From: a virus
Reading direction: 5' to 3' (one strand)
DNA length: 25,029 bases
Virus record (IMG/VR): IMGVR_UViG_3300046464_000573
Coordinates: 1 to 25,029 of that record
Positions within the stretch are counted from its first letter, which is position 1. Every line of letters starts with the position of its first letter. The translations under genes were made by a program, and so were the position numbers. Below, in pieces: positions 1-9,235 of the stretch. The notes under the pieces are model-generated. The model had not been told where the DNA came from. It worked only from the letters and a program-made list of their open reading frames with translations, and made no database searches.

Positions 1-3000
1 ATTTCATACAATCAGACAACTTGTTTAACACATCAGGATCTAGGATTGTAAGTTTAGTATCTCTAAGTGACAATCTAGAACCATTTGAAGTAAATCAAAG
101 TGTTGCTTTAATTGAAACATCTTCTGATCATGGTCTTGGTATTGGAGATTCTGTAGATATTAACATTTTTCCAGATGATGCAGCAAAAACAAAAACATAT
201 TATATTAGAAAAAGGTTATACCAAGAAGTAGTTTTAAGAGATCCATCCGAGTCTTCTACTTTAGACTTTGATGGTATTGGTGTATTTACTCTTCTGAATG
301 GTGGTGCTGATTATACGACAGGGACGTACACAGATATTCCAATCACAGGAGGTTCTGGTTCCGGTGCTACTGCAAATATTACAGTATCTACTGCTGGAGT
401 AATATCATCTTTCCAAATTAGTAATGGCGGATCTGGATATAATAGAGGAGATTATTTAGGTGTTGATGATGATCAGTTAGCAAGATCCGGTGCTTCTTTA
501 AGTTCTTCTAGACTTTCAGTTTATGTTGATCACGCAGGCACTGCTAGTTTTAGTACAGTAATCAAATTTAAATCTGCATTAGGTTTTGTCAATGGGGACT
601 TTGTTAGTATTGGTTCCGAAATTATGGAGATCTCTTCAATTTCTGGTAATGATGTAACTGTTATTAGAGGAAGAGAAGGGACCACAGCAGTAAATCATTA
701 CGATAAGCAATCCATATCTTTATTCAAACCTCGTTATAATTTCACACCAAATTTTGCAATATCTACTTCTGCTGGTGCTGGTCGAGTTTCTTCGTATGAT
801 TTAAACACACAGAAAGCTACAATTATATTTGATTATAGTATAAACTTAGCAAATGCTTCTACTTTACAGAATGGAGTAACTTTCTTTGATGCTAGCAGCA
901 CTCCAAGATTAGTAACAGTAAACTCTTCTTCAGAAACTAAATTTAAATTTGAGTTTTCAGAAGATAATACGACATTTACCCCAAATCCAAACATTAATAT
1001 TCAAGAATATTACAAATATGTTTTTGATACTTCGCATCCATCTTTATTGCAAACCTACTTTGATTTGAGTCCTAGTAGAAGTTTTAACTTACTGACCTTA
1101 GAAAAAGAAGAGTCATCTATTTTACCAGGAAATGTTGGATCTTTTACTAATGTAAAATTTGGATTTGGGTCAAGACTTGCACAAAACAATTTCCAAGAAA
1201 AAGTAAAAACTAACTTTACAAATTTTTATTATTTTGATAAAAATGGAATTGTAGATTCGGAAGGAAAGTTTCTTAAAATTATTACAGATCCATTACAAGG
1301 AACAAAAACTATTAACTATGTTACCCCCAATCGTTTTGTTTATGATATAACTTCGACTCCACTATGGGATGGTTCTGGAATTATTACTTATACTACTACA
1401 GGTAAATTTGCTATTGGTTCAATTGAAAATATTAAAATTGTCAATTTAGGAGATAATTACAAAAAACTTCCAATAATTATTGGTGTAAATCCTGCAAATG
1501 ATTTTAAAGCAGATGCTACTGTTTTATATGATACAGATGCTAATATTATTTCCGGTGTTAAAATTAATAATAATGGAAGTAATTACATAAAACCAAAAGT
1601 TTCTATAACAGATGGTGATGGTGTGGGAGCTACTTTCAAAATTTTACAAAATCAAGGTAAAATTGATACTATTGTTGTTGATAATCCTGGAAAAGGTTAC
1701 ACTAAAGCACCTGTAATTGAGATTATTGAAACGGATGTTAAGTTGTTTGCTGAAAGTGATCGTATTGGAGTTCCACTAACAATATCAATTATCAATAATG
1801 GTGGAGGTTATTATGTTGATGAAACAGTATCTTCAAACTACACTTCAAATTACACGTTACAATTAAAATCCACAGGGACAGAGTTTGAATATAAAAGAGG
1901 AGAAAGAGTAACACAAACTGTTAATAACGTAGAAGTATTTTCAGCAGAAGTTTCCGAATACCGAAAAGATTCAAATTTACTCAAAGTCAAAAAAGTTAAT
2001 GGTATCGTTAGGGAAAATGTTTCCATTTTAGGAAATATTTCCAGATCTACTGCCAAAGTTAAAAAAATATTTGTAAGTGTCTTAAAAGTAGATATTAGTA
2101 GCTACTATGATAACTTAGGATTTTACACTTCAGATAAAGGAAAGTTAGGTGTATCAAATCAAAAAATAACAGATAGTTTCTTCTATCAAGATTATTCTTA
2201 CGTTATTCAATCTAAAACTTCTATTGAACAGTGGAGAGACTTAATTAAGTCAACCACACATCCAGCAGGATTTAAATTATTTGGACAAGTAGATATTGAT
2301 ACTATTGGCAGTAATGAAATGCCAGTAGCATCTCGTAAAGCAGATACTTTTAGTATTATTCAATTATGGGATCCAGAAAAGAATAATATTACAGTTGAAA
2401 GCACTAAGCAAATAACTACACAAACAATTCAAACTGTAAGAACTAATAGTTTAGTAGAAGGTTCTGGATCTGCGGCAACCTCAGAATATAATTTCAATCA
2501 AACTCGTGCATTTAATTTTACATTACTACCAGCGTTTGATGGAACATTTAATTCGGATGGTCAATTAGTAGGAACAACATCTTTCCAAGTTAAAGATCCG
2601 CAAAATAATTCATTCTCTCCAGTTAGTGCAGAAAGTTTAATTATCACATTAGATGGAATTTTACAAGAACCAGGAGTTTCTTATACTGTATCTGGAGATA
2701 GAGTTATCTTTTCCCAACCACCTCTTGGTGCAGGTGCAAAATTAACTGGTCAAAGTTTAACTGCAACATCTGCATTCGAAGGATCTAGATTTGTAGGAAG
2801 AGCATATTATTTTACAGATGCTCAGTATAATACAAGGTATATAAGAAAATTAAGAAATATTTTCCAAAGAAATGGAATTTGGATTGATGCAGCTAATCAA
2901 ATTGATCGCAACAAGCAATTTATTATTGAAGAGTCTGTTGGTTATGGTCAAGAAAAATATCCAGAACTTGATTGGAGTACTAAGTTAGATGATTACTCTA

Positions 3001-6000
3001 TTGATATTGGTTATATTTTAGAAGCATATGAACATGATTTAAGATTTGGCGGAAATATAAAAGTATTTGATTACTCCACATTATTTGCAAATAATAGTGC
3101 TTATATCACAGAAAATAAAACAGAGTCTTTAGCAATTTTTAAATATGCTACAAACCTAGCAAATCTTTCAATTAGAAATTGGGACTACACTGATAATCTA
3201 GTTAGTTATATCTTAGGATCTAAAATTGTCAATGTTACAAATACCGACAACTTAGCAGTTGGTATGTTTATTAGTTCTGGAAAATCATTTAGCAGTGACA
3301 CAAAAATTGTTTCGATCGATAGTTTAACACAGGTAACATTAAATAAAATTGCTTTAGCAAATGCTGGTGGTGTTGTTGGTGCATCTGCAGGAATAACAAA
3401 TGTATCGGGAACTACTACTGGCAATGTTACTCTTGAGACTAGCACTTTAGCAGTCAATCCAGGCGAAACATATACCGTTTCTGATGGAGATATCATAAAT
3501 GTTCCACTTTCTATAAGTGGAAATGGCGTTGCAACTTTCTCTTTCAGTGCTGTTAATAATGGAACTTTTTATGATGCTTCCAATTTAATCAATGCAAACA
3601 AAGCATATTTACAAGAAGAAATTTCTCAACTAGTTTACGCTACTTATCCATCGCTATCAACATCAGTTTCAAAATGTTCTAGAGATTTAGGTTTCTTGAT
3701 TGATAATATTGTTTACCACTTAAAATTTGGTGGCAATGAAAAAGTTGTAGAATTTGCACAACTTTATTATACTAGAAAACCATATCCAATTGGAGAAGAA
3801 TTAGCATATCTAAACAGAACTCCTGATGAAACTGCTGCAGCAATATTAGCATGGGATAAGGTAGCAGAACTTGCTATTTTAGCAATGAGACAAACTCTTC
3901 CTGCAGGAACATATACATCAATTACTCCAGTAACAGATCCTGATATCATTACAGATTCAGAAACACCTATATGTGCGGAAGTTTCTTCTGCAATCAATTC
4001 TTACATAACAATTGTTAAAGATATTATAGAAGATGGTCCCGGCACAATTAATCCAACAAAACAAAATGAAAATAAGAGTGGAAATTGGACTAATAAATTA
4101 ACTTACTCTAATTACAATATTTTACCTGATCCTCTTCTTCCTGAAGAAGAATGCACTACTGTAATTTCATCTGTAAATTCTTTATATTTTTTACTAGATG
4201 ATATTTTAAATGATATAGAGTCTGATAAAACTCTTCCGGATTATGTGGATGGTGAAAATAAAGAATTTGAAATGTATTGGAGTAACGGAGATCAGGTAGT
4301 TCTTGAAAAATATGAAAATATTTTACTAACTTTAAATGCAGTCTTACAAGAAACTAAGTTTACAGCAGAATTCCCTGGAGATGATGCTTATTATATTGAT
4401 AAAACAGTAGTTCCTAATAAACTAATATTTGATGTTGCTCCAATATGGGATCAAGATTCTGGTGCTAGATCTTTAGGAGAACCAACTGCTGTAGAGAGAG
4501 TTGTTGGTAGGGGAGTAGGAAATTACAAGAGACTTACTATCCAACGAGATTTTATTAATAACGTAACAAAAGGTCCATTCTTAATTTTAGATCTTGAAGA
4601 TAATACAGTTGCAAATATCGAAGAACCAGATTATTTGCTAGTTTTTATTGATAGTGTATTACAAAAACCTGAAGATTCTTATGAAATATCTGGACCAAAT
4701 ATCACATTTAAGTTCCCAGTTACGGAACAGATGAAAATTGATTTTAGATATTTGTATGGTAGAGATATCGGTCAAATTCTAACAATCTATAATTATAATA
4801 AAAATATTTACAGTGCAAAATCTGTAGTTTCTTTAGAAGCTAATAGTAATATAGATGAATTTTTTACATTTTCTTGGATGAATGATAGAGTTGGCAACCC
4901 GATTCAAGCATATCAAATCAATGATAACGGATCTTTGAATATAATTGGTGATTGCTCAAACTTCTCTAATATTAATGGAACAGTAAGTTTCGATGTATTT
5001 GGTATTGAATGTGAACTAATTCAAGGTCGTGATGTATACTTCTGTATAAAAGGAAGATACTTCAAACCAGAAAGAATTATCATGGGAATTGATTCTAGTG
5101 GCAACACTATAACATACAATGTAGATGAAGTAGGAAGAAATCTTCTTGAAACTAAATCACAATCTTCCTCATCAAACCCATTCATTAGTTTAAGAAGTAA
5201 TTCTAGAATTAAAATTGAGGGTGAAGATAATTTTAGAAAAATTAAAATGCTTCCAACTCAAGTAACGAGTACAGAAGGAAGAAAACAACAGCAATTATCT
5301 AATTCTTTTTATGGTGAAGTTGATGTAAGTTCTTACAACGGAATTACTAGAGGTGAAGGATTGTCTGTAGTTGCTACTATAGAAAATGGTTCTGTTGTTG
5401 ATTTGACTTGGAACCAACGTAGTTATGACCCAATCACACAACCCACTGCATATCAATATTACACAACACCAGTATTGAATTTTATTCCGAAAGATGGAAA
5501 TGGTGGTGGTGCTAGAGCGAGAGTATTAGTAAACAACGGAGATGTTATAAGTGTTGATTTAATTGATGGTGGATCTGGATATACTCAAACCCCAAAAGTT
5601 GTTGTTGCTAGAAAATATGCAATTGAAAAAGGACCTGATGGTGGCGGAATTGGACTAAATGAACTTATTTTAGATATTACGAGTCGAATATTTCTTGATG
5701 TATCTGTCATATCCAACGTTTCTGTTGTTGGAAGTCAAATTCCTGGAATTAACTCCTTCACTTCTATTTTATTTGATAGTCCAGTAGCATCAGATAGGCA
5801 AATTGAAAACATTATTACACCAAAATTATTAGAAGTAAGTGAGGATTTGAATGCTCAACTTGATGTTGGAAATGTAATTATTGAATTGGATTTACAAAAT
5901 GTAGATACTCAATTTAAAGAAACTACAGTAACAAATATTATTAGCACTCCATATATTGTTGATATTGAATCTTCTTCTACACTCATTGCATCAGCAACAC

Positions 6001-7244
6001 GAGAGATAACTTCTAGTGTTAATAATGTTATAAACAATACTGCACTTTCCAATATTAATTATTATGCTACTGGTGCATTCTTAGATCTTCCACTAACTGC
6101 AACAGATAACATTGTATACATTACTGATACTTCCAAATTTAGTTCTTATGGTTACTTATTAATTGGCACTGAAGTAGTTCGCTACTATCGTAAGATGAAT
6201 GATCGCTTCTTAATGGTACAAAGAGGCGAAAACAACACGACTGCACAATCGTGGAATGCTGGAATATTCATTAGACAAATTCCAGATCCAACTGTATCAC
6301 TTTCTGTTGGTGTAACTATTGTTGAATCTGATTCTTTATTAGTCACTATGCCTGCTGCATCACAGTTAGGTAAAAAAGAAACTAAGACTAGTAGTCAAGT
6401 AATTACCCCAATAACCACCATCAATCAAACTAATATTGATATTGTAATTGGATCAAATGTAGAAATTAATACAGAAATTTCTTCGGTTACTTTAGAAACA
6501 GTTAAAGTTATTCAAACACACTTGTTTGATATAGTTTCAATGTCGCAATTAGCGACAAACACTGAAGTTCTTAATAATGTTCAAATTTCTACTCCCACAC
6601 AAACAATAACAAAAAATCAGTTTGAACTTCTAAGAATACCACCTCCATCAGGAGTTATTGACAGATATCAAGAGTCGGTATTCATAACAGATCCTATTAG
6701 CACAAGATCTGGACTAGTCGATATTCTAGAACTATCAAATAATGTATATGAAGTTATTACTAGAAGTGGAGACAGTATTATTGTTGGAAATAAATCTTCA
6801 ACTCAAAATGAATATCAAGGCAATTATAGTATATCAAATGCTGGATATACAATCGGATCTTTCCAAAGTTCTTTTGATAGCGGGACAGCAAATGTTTCTG
6901 GAATAACATTAATAGAATTTGCTATGATGTATAGTGATATGACTATTAGAGACTTTGAGGAAAGATCAAATTCTAGTTTCACATTGAGTGGAAGAATATT
7001 TAACTTACTACCACCATCTATTCAAAATCCGGTTGCAACAACAACATCCAGTGGAACTATACCTACTACAATTGTTGTATTAAATACTACATATTTCCCA
7101 GATTCTGGATATTTATTTACTTCTAGTGGATCGGTAATTCAATACACTGGCAAAACATCTACTGAATTTACTGGTTGCACTTTGTTTAGAGGACCAAATT
7201 CCATTACTTCTGGTGATGAATTGATACCCTTTACAGTTTACTGA
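1..7244 (+). CDS. Giant gp7-like baseplate wedge protein (5' partial)
   Basis: The frame is open from base 3 with no plausible start, so the gene begins upstream; 2413 codons are visible. At about 2175-2291 it encodes a segment with the pattern YQDYSYVIQSK, W-RD, then HPAGFKLFGQV. This matches the late part of T4 gp7 (SYYVMKIKS, SRWKSDVIRF, VHPVGFGF), and lying directly before a gp8 homologue supports the gp7 position. T4 gp7 ends roughly 135 residues after that motif, whereas this protein runs on for about 1650. The extension holds DGILQEPG-type segments (about 2637-2730 and 4630-4775), two copies of a helical FGGN domain (2890-3195, 3577-3900), a GM/SDTK module (3210-3540), a GGSGY module (5472-5615) and an RG-type beta module near the C-terminus. 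No signal peptide or membrane segment is in view. Basis: motif comparison from memory. The gp7 relationship is moderately sure; roles of the extension are unknown. Confidence 0.72.
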   Translation, partial: FIQSDNLFNTSGSRIVSLVSLSDNLEPFEVNQSVALIETSSDHGLGIGDSVDINIFPDDAAKTKTYYIRKRLYQEVVLRDPSESSTLDFDGIGVFTLLNGGADYTTGTYTDIPITGGSGSGATANITVSTAGVISSFQISNGGSGYNRGDYLGVDDDQLARSGASLSSSRLSVYVDHAGTASFSTVIKFKSALGFVNGDFVSIGSEIMEISSISGNDVTVIRGREGTTAVNHYDKQSISLFKPRYNFTPNFAISTSAGAGRVSSYDLNTQKATIIFDYSINLANASTLQNGVTFFDASSTPRLVTVNSSSETKFKFEFSEDNTTFTPNPNINIQEYYKYVFDTSHPSLLQTYFDLSPSRSFNLLTLEKEESSILPGNVGSFTNVKFGFGSRLAQNNFQEKVKTNFTNFYYFDKNGIVDSEGKFLKIITDPLQGTKTINYVTPNRFVYDITSTPLWDGSGIITYTTTGKFAIGSIENIKIVNLGDNYKKLPIIIGVNPANDFKADATVLYDTDANIISGVKINNNGSNYIKPKVSITDGDGVGATFKILQNQGKIDTIVVDNPGKGYTKAPVIEIIETDVKLFAESDRIGVPLTISIINNGGGYYVDETVSSNYTSNYTLQLKSTGTEFEYKRGERVTQTVNNVEVFSAEVSEYRKDSNLLKVKKVNGIVRENVSILGNISRSTAKVKKIFVSVLKVDISSYYDNLGFYTSDKGKLGVSNQKITDSFFYQDYSYVIQSKTSIEQWRDLIKSTTHPAGFKLFGQVDIDTIGSNEMPVASRKADTFSIIQLWDPEKNNITVESTKQITTQTIQTVRTNSLVEGSGSAATSEYNFNQTRAFNFTLLPAFDGTFNSDGQLVGTTSFQVKDPQNNSFSPVSAESLIITLDGILQEPGVSYTVSGDRVIFSQPPLGAGAKLTGQSLTATSAFEGSRFVGRAYYFTDAQYNTRYIRKLRNIFQRNGIWIDAANQIDRNKQFIIEESVGYGQEKYPELDWSTKLDDYSIDIGYILEAYEHDLRFGGNIKVFDYSTLFANNSAYITENKTESLAIFKYATNLANLSIRNWDYTDNLVSYILGSKIVNVTNTDNLAVGMFISSGKSFSSDTKIVSIDSLTQVTLNKIALANAGGVVGASAGITNVSGTTTGNVTLETSTLAVNPGETYTVSDGDIINVPLSISGNGVATFSFSAVNNGTFYDASNLINANKAYLQEEISQLVYATYPSLSTSVSKCSRDLGFLIDNIVYHLKFGGNEKVVEFAQLYYTRKPYPIGEELAYLNRTPDETAAAILAWDKVAELAILAMRQTLPAGTYTSITPVTDPDIITDSETPICAEVSSAINSYITIVKDIIEDGPGTINPTKQNENKSGNWTNKLTYSNYNILPDPLLPEEECTTVISSVNSLYFLLDDILNDIESDKTLPDYVDGENKEFEMYWSNGDQVVLEKYENILLTLNAVLQETKFTAEFPGDDAYYIDKTVVPNKLIFDVAPIWDQDSGARSLGEPTAVERVVGRGVGNYKRLTIQRDFINNVTKGPFLILDLEDNTVANIEEPDYLLVFIDSVLQKPEDSYEISGPNITFKFPVTEQMKIDFRYLYGRDIGQILTIYNYNKNIYSAKSVVSLEANSNIDEFFTFSWMNDRVGNPIQAYQINDNGSLNIIGDCSNFSNINGTVSFDVFGIECELIQGRDVYFCIKGRYFKPERIIMGIDSSGNTITYNVDEVGRNLLETKSQSSSSNPFISLRSNSRIKIEGEDNFRKIKMLPTQVTSTEGRKQQQLSNSFYGEVDVSSYNGITRGEGLSVVATIENGSVVDLTWNQRSYDPITQPTAYQYYTTPVLNFIPKDGNGGGARARVLVNNGDVISVDLIDGGSGYTQTPKVVVARKYAIEKGPDGGGIGLNELILDITSRIFLDVSVISNVSVVGSQIPGINSFTSILFDSPVASDRQIENIITPKLLEVSEDLNAQLDVGNVIIELDLQNVDTQFKETTVTNIISTPYIVDIESSSTLIASATREITSSVNNVINNTALSNINYYATGAFLDLPLTATDNIVYITDTSKFSSYGYLLIGTEVVRYYRKMNDRFLMVQRGENNTTAQSWNAGIFIRQIPDPTVSLSVGVTIVESDSLLVTMPAASQLGKKETKTSSQVITPITTINQTNIDIVIGSNVEINTEISSVTLETVKVIQTHLFDIVSMSQLATNTEVLNNVQISTPTQTITKNQFELLRIPPPSGVIDRYQESVFITDPISTRSGLVDILELSNNVYEVITRSGDSIIVGNKSSTQNEYQGNYSISNAGYTIGSFQSSFDSGTANVSGITLIEFAMMYSDMTIRDFEERSNSSFTLSGRIFNLLPPSIQNPVATTTSSGTIPTTIVVLNTTYFPDSGYLFTSSGSVIQYTGKTSTEFTGCTLFRGPNSITSGDELIPFTVY
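2890..3900 (+). repeat. Duplicated helical FGGN domain split by a beta module
   Basis: Two diverged copies lie in the gp7-like protein. Copy 1 (about 2890-3195) contains IDRNKQFIIEE, YPEL, DIGYILEAYEHDLRFGGN and K-FDYS. Copy 2 (about 3577-3900) contains INANKAYLQEE, YPSL, RDLGFLIDNIVYHLKFGGN and KVVEFA, followed by a helix rich in A and L. The order of matching elements is the same in both. Between them (about 3210-3540) sits a beta-type segment that also occurs in the gene at 17559. I recall similar FGGN segments in large structural proteins of marine cyanophages; their role is unknown to me. Confidence 0.7.
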
Positions 7245-7251
7245 ACAAAGA

Positions 7252-7265
7252 TATAAATATAAATA
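7252..7265 (+). promoter_or_regulatory. Two overlapping T4-type late promoters
   Basis: Two exact copies of TATAAATA, at 7252-7259 and 7258-7265, share two bases. They lie in the 59-base gap between the stop of the gp7-like gene and the gp8-like start, 44 and 38 bases before the ATG. TATAAATA is the T4 late promoter element, read by the phage late sigma factor gp55 with its coactivator and sliding clamp. Expected transcription starts lie about six bases downstream of each copy, giving leaders of roughly 30-40 bases. Transcription from them is inferred. Confidence 0.75.
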
Positions 7266-7303
7266 ACACAAGCACAAATCACTAACATCGGAACAGAAAA
7301 CCA

Positions 7304-9142
7304 ATGGCTGCTATTATCTCTGATAAGTTTCGTATTTTTAACGCGAAACAATTCCTGGAATCACTAACCGAAGGTGCTAGTGATACAGGTGCAGATCGCA
7401 CAAGAATGTATTTCTTCGTCGGTCGTCCACAACCGTGGAAAACATATTTAGAAATTCATGCTAAAGGAAGCACGAATTTTACTGTAGGAAATGAAATTTT
7501 TGTCGGCACTACTGCTGGCAATTACGCCACCACGGCATTTAAAGGAACAATCGCTGCAGTTTATGATACTGCACTCCTTATAACTGATGTTGGTGGCACA
7601 TCTGGTATTAATTCAAAACCACCAATTAATTCCTCACTTAGAGAAACATCAGATGCTGGTAGTACTATTACTGCTGACGCAACTGCATTTTCTGGTGTAT
7701 ATCGTTATGCTACAGAAGAAATTCCGCCTGCACCTCTAGACAACCAGAGAGAAAAAGTAGAAATTTATGACGAATTAATTGCAGCAAAACGTATTACTAG
7801 TGCATTTGCTAGAACTGTAATTCGTCGTTATAACTGGGATGTAGCTGTAAATCCTAAGTTTGATATGTGGAAACCTGACTATTCTGCAAGTCCTGCAGGC
7901 AGTGGTCAAATTGGCAAGACAACTGCAACTGGTGAAGACTCCATTTCAAATGCTAAATTCTATGTTCTAAACTCAGATTATGAAGTATTCAAGTGTCTTT
8001 ATAATGGAGAGAATGAGACATTTCCCAGTGGTCAAAATGCTGTAGAAGAACCATCGACTTCTTCGGGTAACTATTCTAACGGAATTTACACAGCATCAGA
8101 TGCTAGTGGATATATCTGGAAGTATATGTATACTATGCCTACCGATGATGTTCTAAGATTCCTTTCTTCGGACTTCATGCCTATTGTCCTTCCAAGTAAC
8201 AATTCACGTACAAACGTAGTTTCTGCTGCTATTGATGGTGCAGTTGAAGTTGCTATTATTGAAAAAGCGGGAACTGGTCTTCCTGCTTCTACTATTTTAT
8301 ATACCTCTATTAAAGGTGATGGAGTTGGTGGAGTAGTTAAGTTTGAAACAAATGGCAGTGGAACTATTACTTCTGCTAGCATTCAAACTAAAGGAACTGG
8401 ATACACATATGGTCAAGTTCTGCTAGGAAACGGTAATTTATTCTCCGACTCTACTTTATCAAATTCTGTCGCTACTGGTGCTTCTGCGGTTGGTGCTATT
8501 GAAGTTATTATGTCGCCTAAGGGTGGACATGGTTCTGACCACGAGCAAGAACTAAATGGTAAGCGTGTAATGACTAACATTCGCCTTACTTATTCTGAAG
8601 GTTCTGGTGACTTCCCAGTAGATAATGACTTCCGTCGTATTGGTATTCTTAAGGATCCTTTTGACTTTGGTACAACTACTCCATGCACTCTTGACACCCG
8701 TTCGGGTCTAAAGGCAGTCAAGATCACTGGAGGATCTGCCAACTTTATTCCAGATGAGCAAATTACTCAAACTGTAAGTGGTGGAACTGCAAAAGGAACT
8801 GTTGTTTCATGGACTCTAGATAGCGGTTCAACTACTGCAGGAGTTCTTAAGTATATCCAAACAGTTGATAGTGATCAAGATCAGGGTGTTGTAAGAGCAT
8901 TTGAAAGCACTGCCAACGCAATTACTGGTGGTCTTAGTGCAGCGTCTGGTAATGTTGATACAAACTACTTTGGTTCACTTTTGGGCACTCAGTTTCCTGG
9001 AGTTGATGCTTCTAGCGCAACTGGATTGGCAAATCCAGAAATCGAAAATAATTCGGGTGAAGTTATTTACTTAGAAAATCGTCGCCTAATTACTCGTGCT
9101 GCTGACCAAATTGAAGATATTAAACTGGTCATTGAGTTCTGA
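7304..9142 (+). CDS. 8: Baseplate wedge protein, T4 gp8-like, with inserted modules
   Basis: The 612-residue product aligns in blocks with T4 gp8 (334 residues), which joins gp7, gp10, gp6, gp53 and gp25 in the baseplate wedge. Matching blocks: IISDKFRIFNAKQF at the start (T4 SKFRTEKMLNF); YFFVGRPQPW, residues 36-45 (T4 ITFGRSEPW); VIRRYNWD, about 167 (T4 VIPRRDWGD); GYIWKYMYTMP, about 270 (T4 GYVWEYLFEIP); RRIGILKDP, about 444 (T4 RQISIITNP); and the last 29 residues with SGEVIYLENR (T4 SGEMIYMENR) and DQIEDI (T4 DQTEEI). Extra length comes largely from two inserts, a GTGY-type beta module at about 306-400 and a GE-type module with SGGTAKGTV at about 465-560. The ATG at 7304 fits the homologous N-terminus; only weak CGGA lies upstream. 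Codon use differs from the preceding gene: arginine is often CGT and GC is higher. It is followed by its own terminator. Confidence 0.9.
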   Translation: MAAIISDKFRIFNAKQFLESLTEGASDTGADRTRMYFFVGRPQPWKTYLEIHAKGSTNFTVGNEIFVGTTAGNYATTAFKGTIAAVYDTALLITDVGGTSGINSKPPINSSLRETSDAGSTITADATAFSGVYRYATEEIPPAPLDNQREKVEIYDELIAAKRITSAFARTVIRRYNWDVAVNPKFDMWKPDYSASPAGSGQIGKTTATGEDSISNAKFYVLNSDYEVFKCLYNGENETFPSGQNAVEEPSTSSGNYSNGIYTASDASGYIWKYMYTMPTDDVLRFLSSDFMPIVLPSNNSRTNVVSAAIDGAVEVAIIEKAGTGLPASTILYTSIKGDGVGGVVKFETNGSGTITSASIQTKGTGYTYGQVLLGNGNLFSDSTLSNSVATGASAVGAIEVIMSPKGGHGSDHEQELNGKRVMTNIRLTYSEGSGDFPVDNDFRRIGILKDPFDFGTTTPCTLDTRSGLKAVKITGGSANFIPDEQITQTVSGGTAKGTVVSWTLDSGSTTAGVLKYIQTVDSDQDQGVVRAFESTANAITGGLSAASGNVDTNYFGSLLGTQFPGVDASSATGLANPEIENNSGEVIYLENRRLITRAADQIEDIKLVIEF

Positions 9143-9159
9143 TTTTATTAAACAATTTG

Positions 9160-9186
9160 AAATCCTCCCTAGGGGGGATTTTTTTT
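9160..9186 (+). terminator. Rho-independent terminator after gp8-like gene
   Basis: A nine-pair stem with one G-U wobble pairs AAATCCTCC (9160-9168) with GGGGGATTT (9173-9181) around the loop CTAG. The right arm runs into eight T residues (9179-9186). It starts 18 bases after the gp8-like stop codon. It should end transcripts from the 7252/7258 promoters and separate them from the next unit. Confidence 0.88.
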
Positions 9187-9191
9187 ATCTC

Positions 9192-9199
9192 TATAAATA
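9192..9199 (+). promoter_or_regulatory. T4-type late promoter for the 2706-residue gene
   Basis: An exact TATAAATA lies six bases after the terminator T-run and 36 bases before the ATG at 9236. The context CTATAAATAC suits a T4-like late promoter. It restarts transcription immediately after termination, so the downstream genes form a separate late unit. Near the start codon the leader also carries GGCGGA (9225-9230), a partial Shine-Dalgarno match five bases before the ATG. Confidence 0.85.
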
Positions 9200-9235
9200 C
9201 TAAGGACAAAGAATTCTAGTATTTGGCGGAAAACA

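Noticed and set aside
21-23. TTG at 21 as the start of the first gene.
   Set aside because: The frame is open to the left edge, no ribosome binding site is visible, and the gp7-like motif implies a longer N-terminal part upstream.
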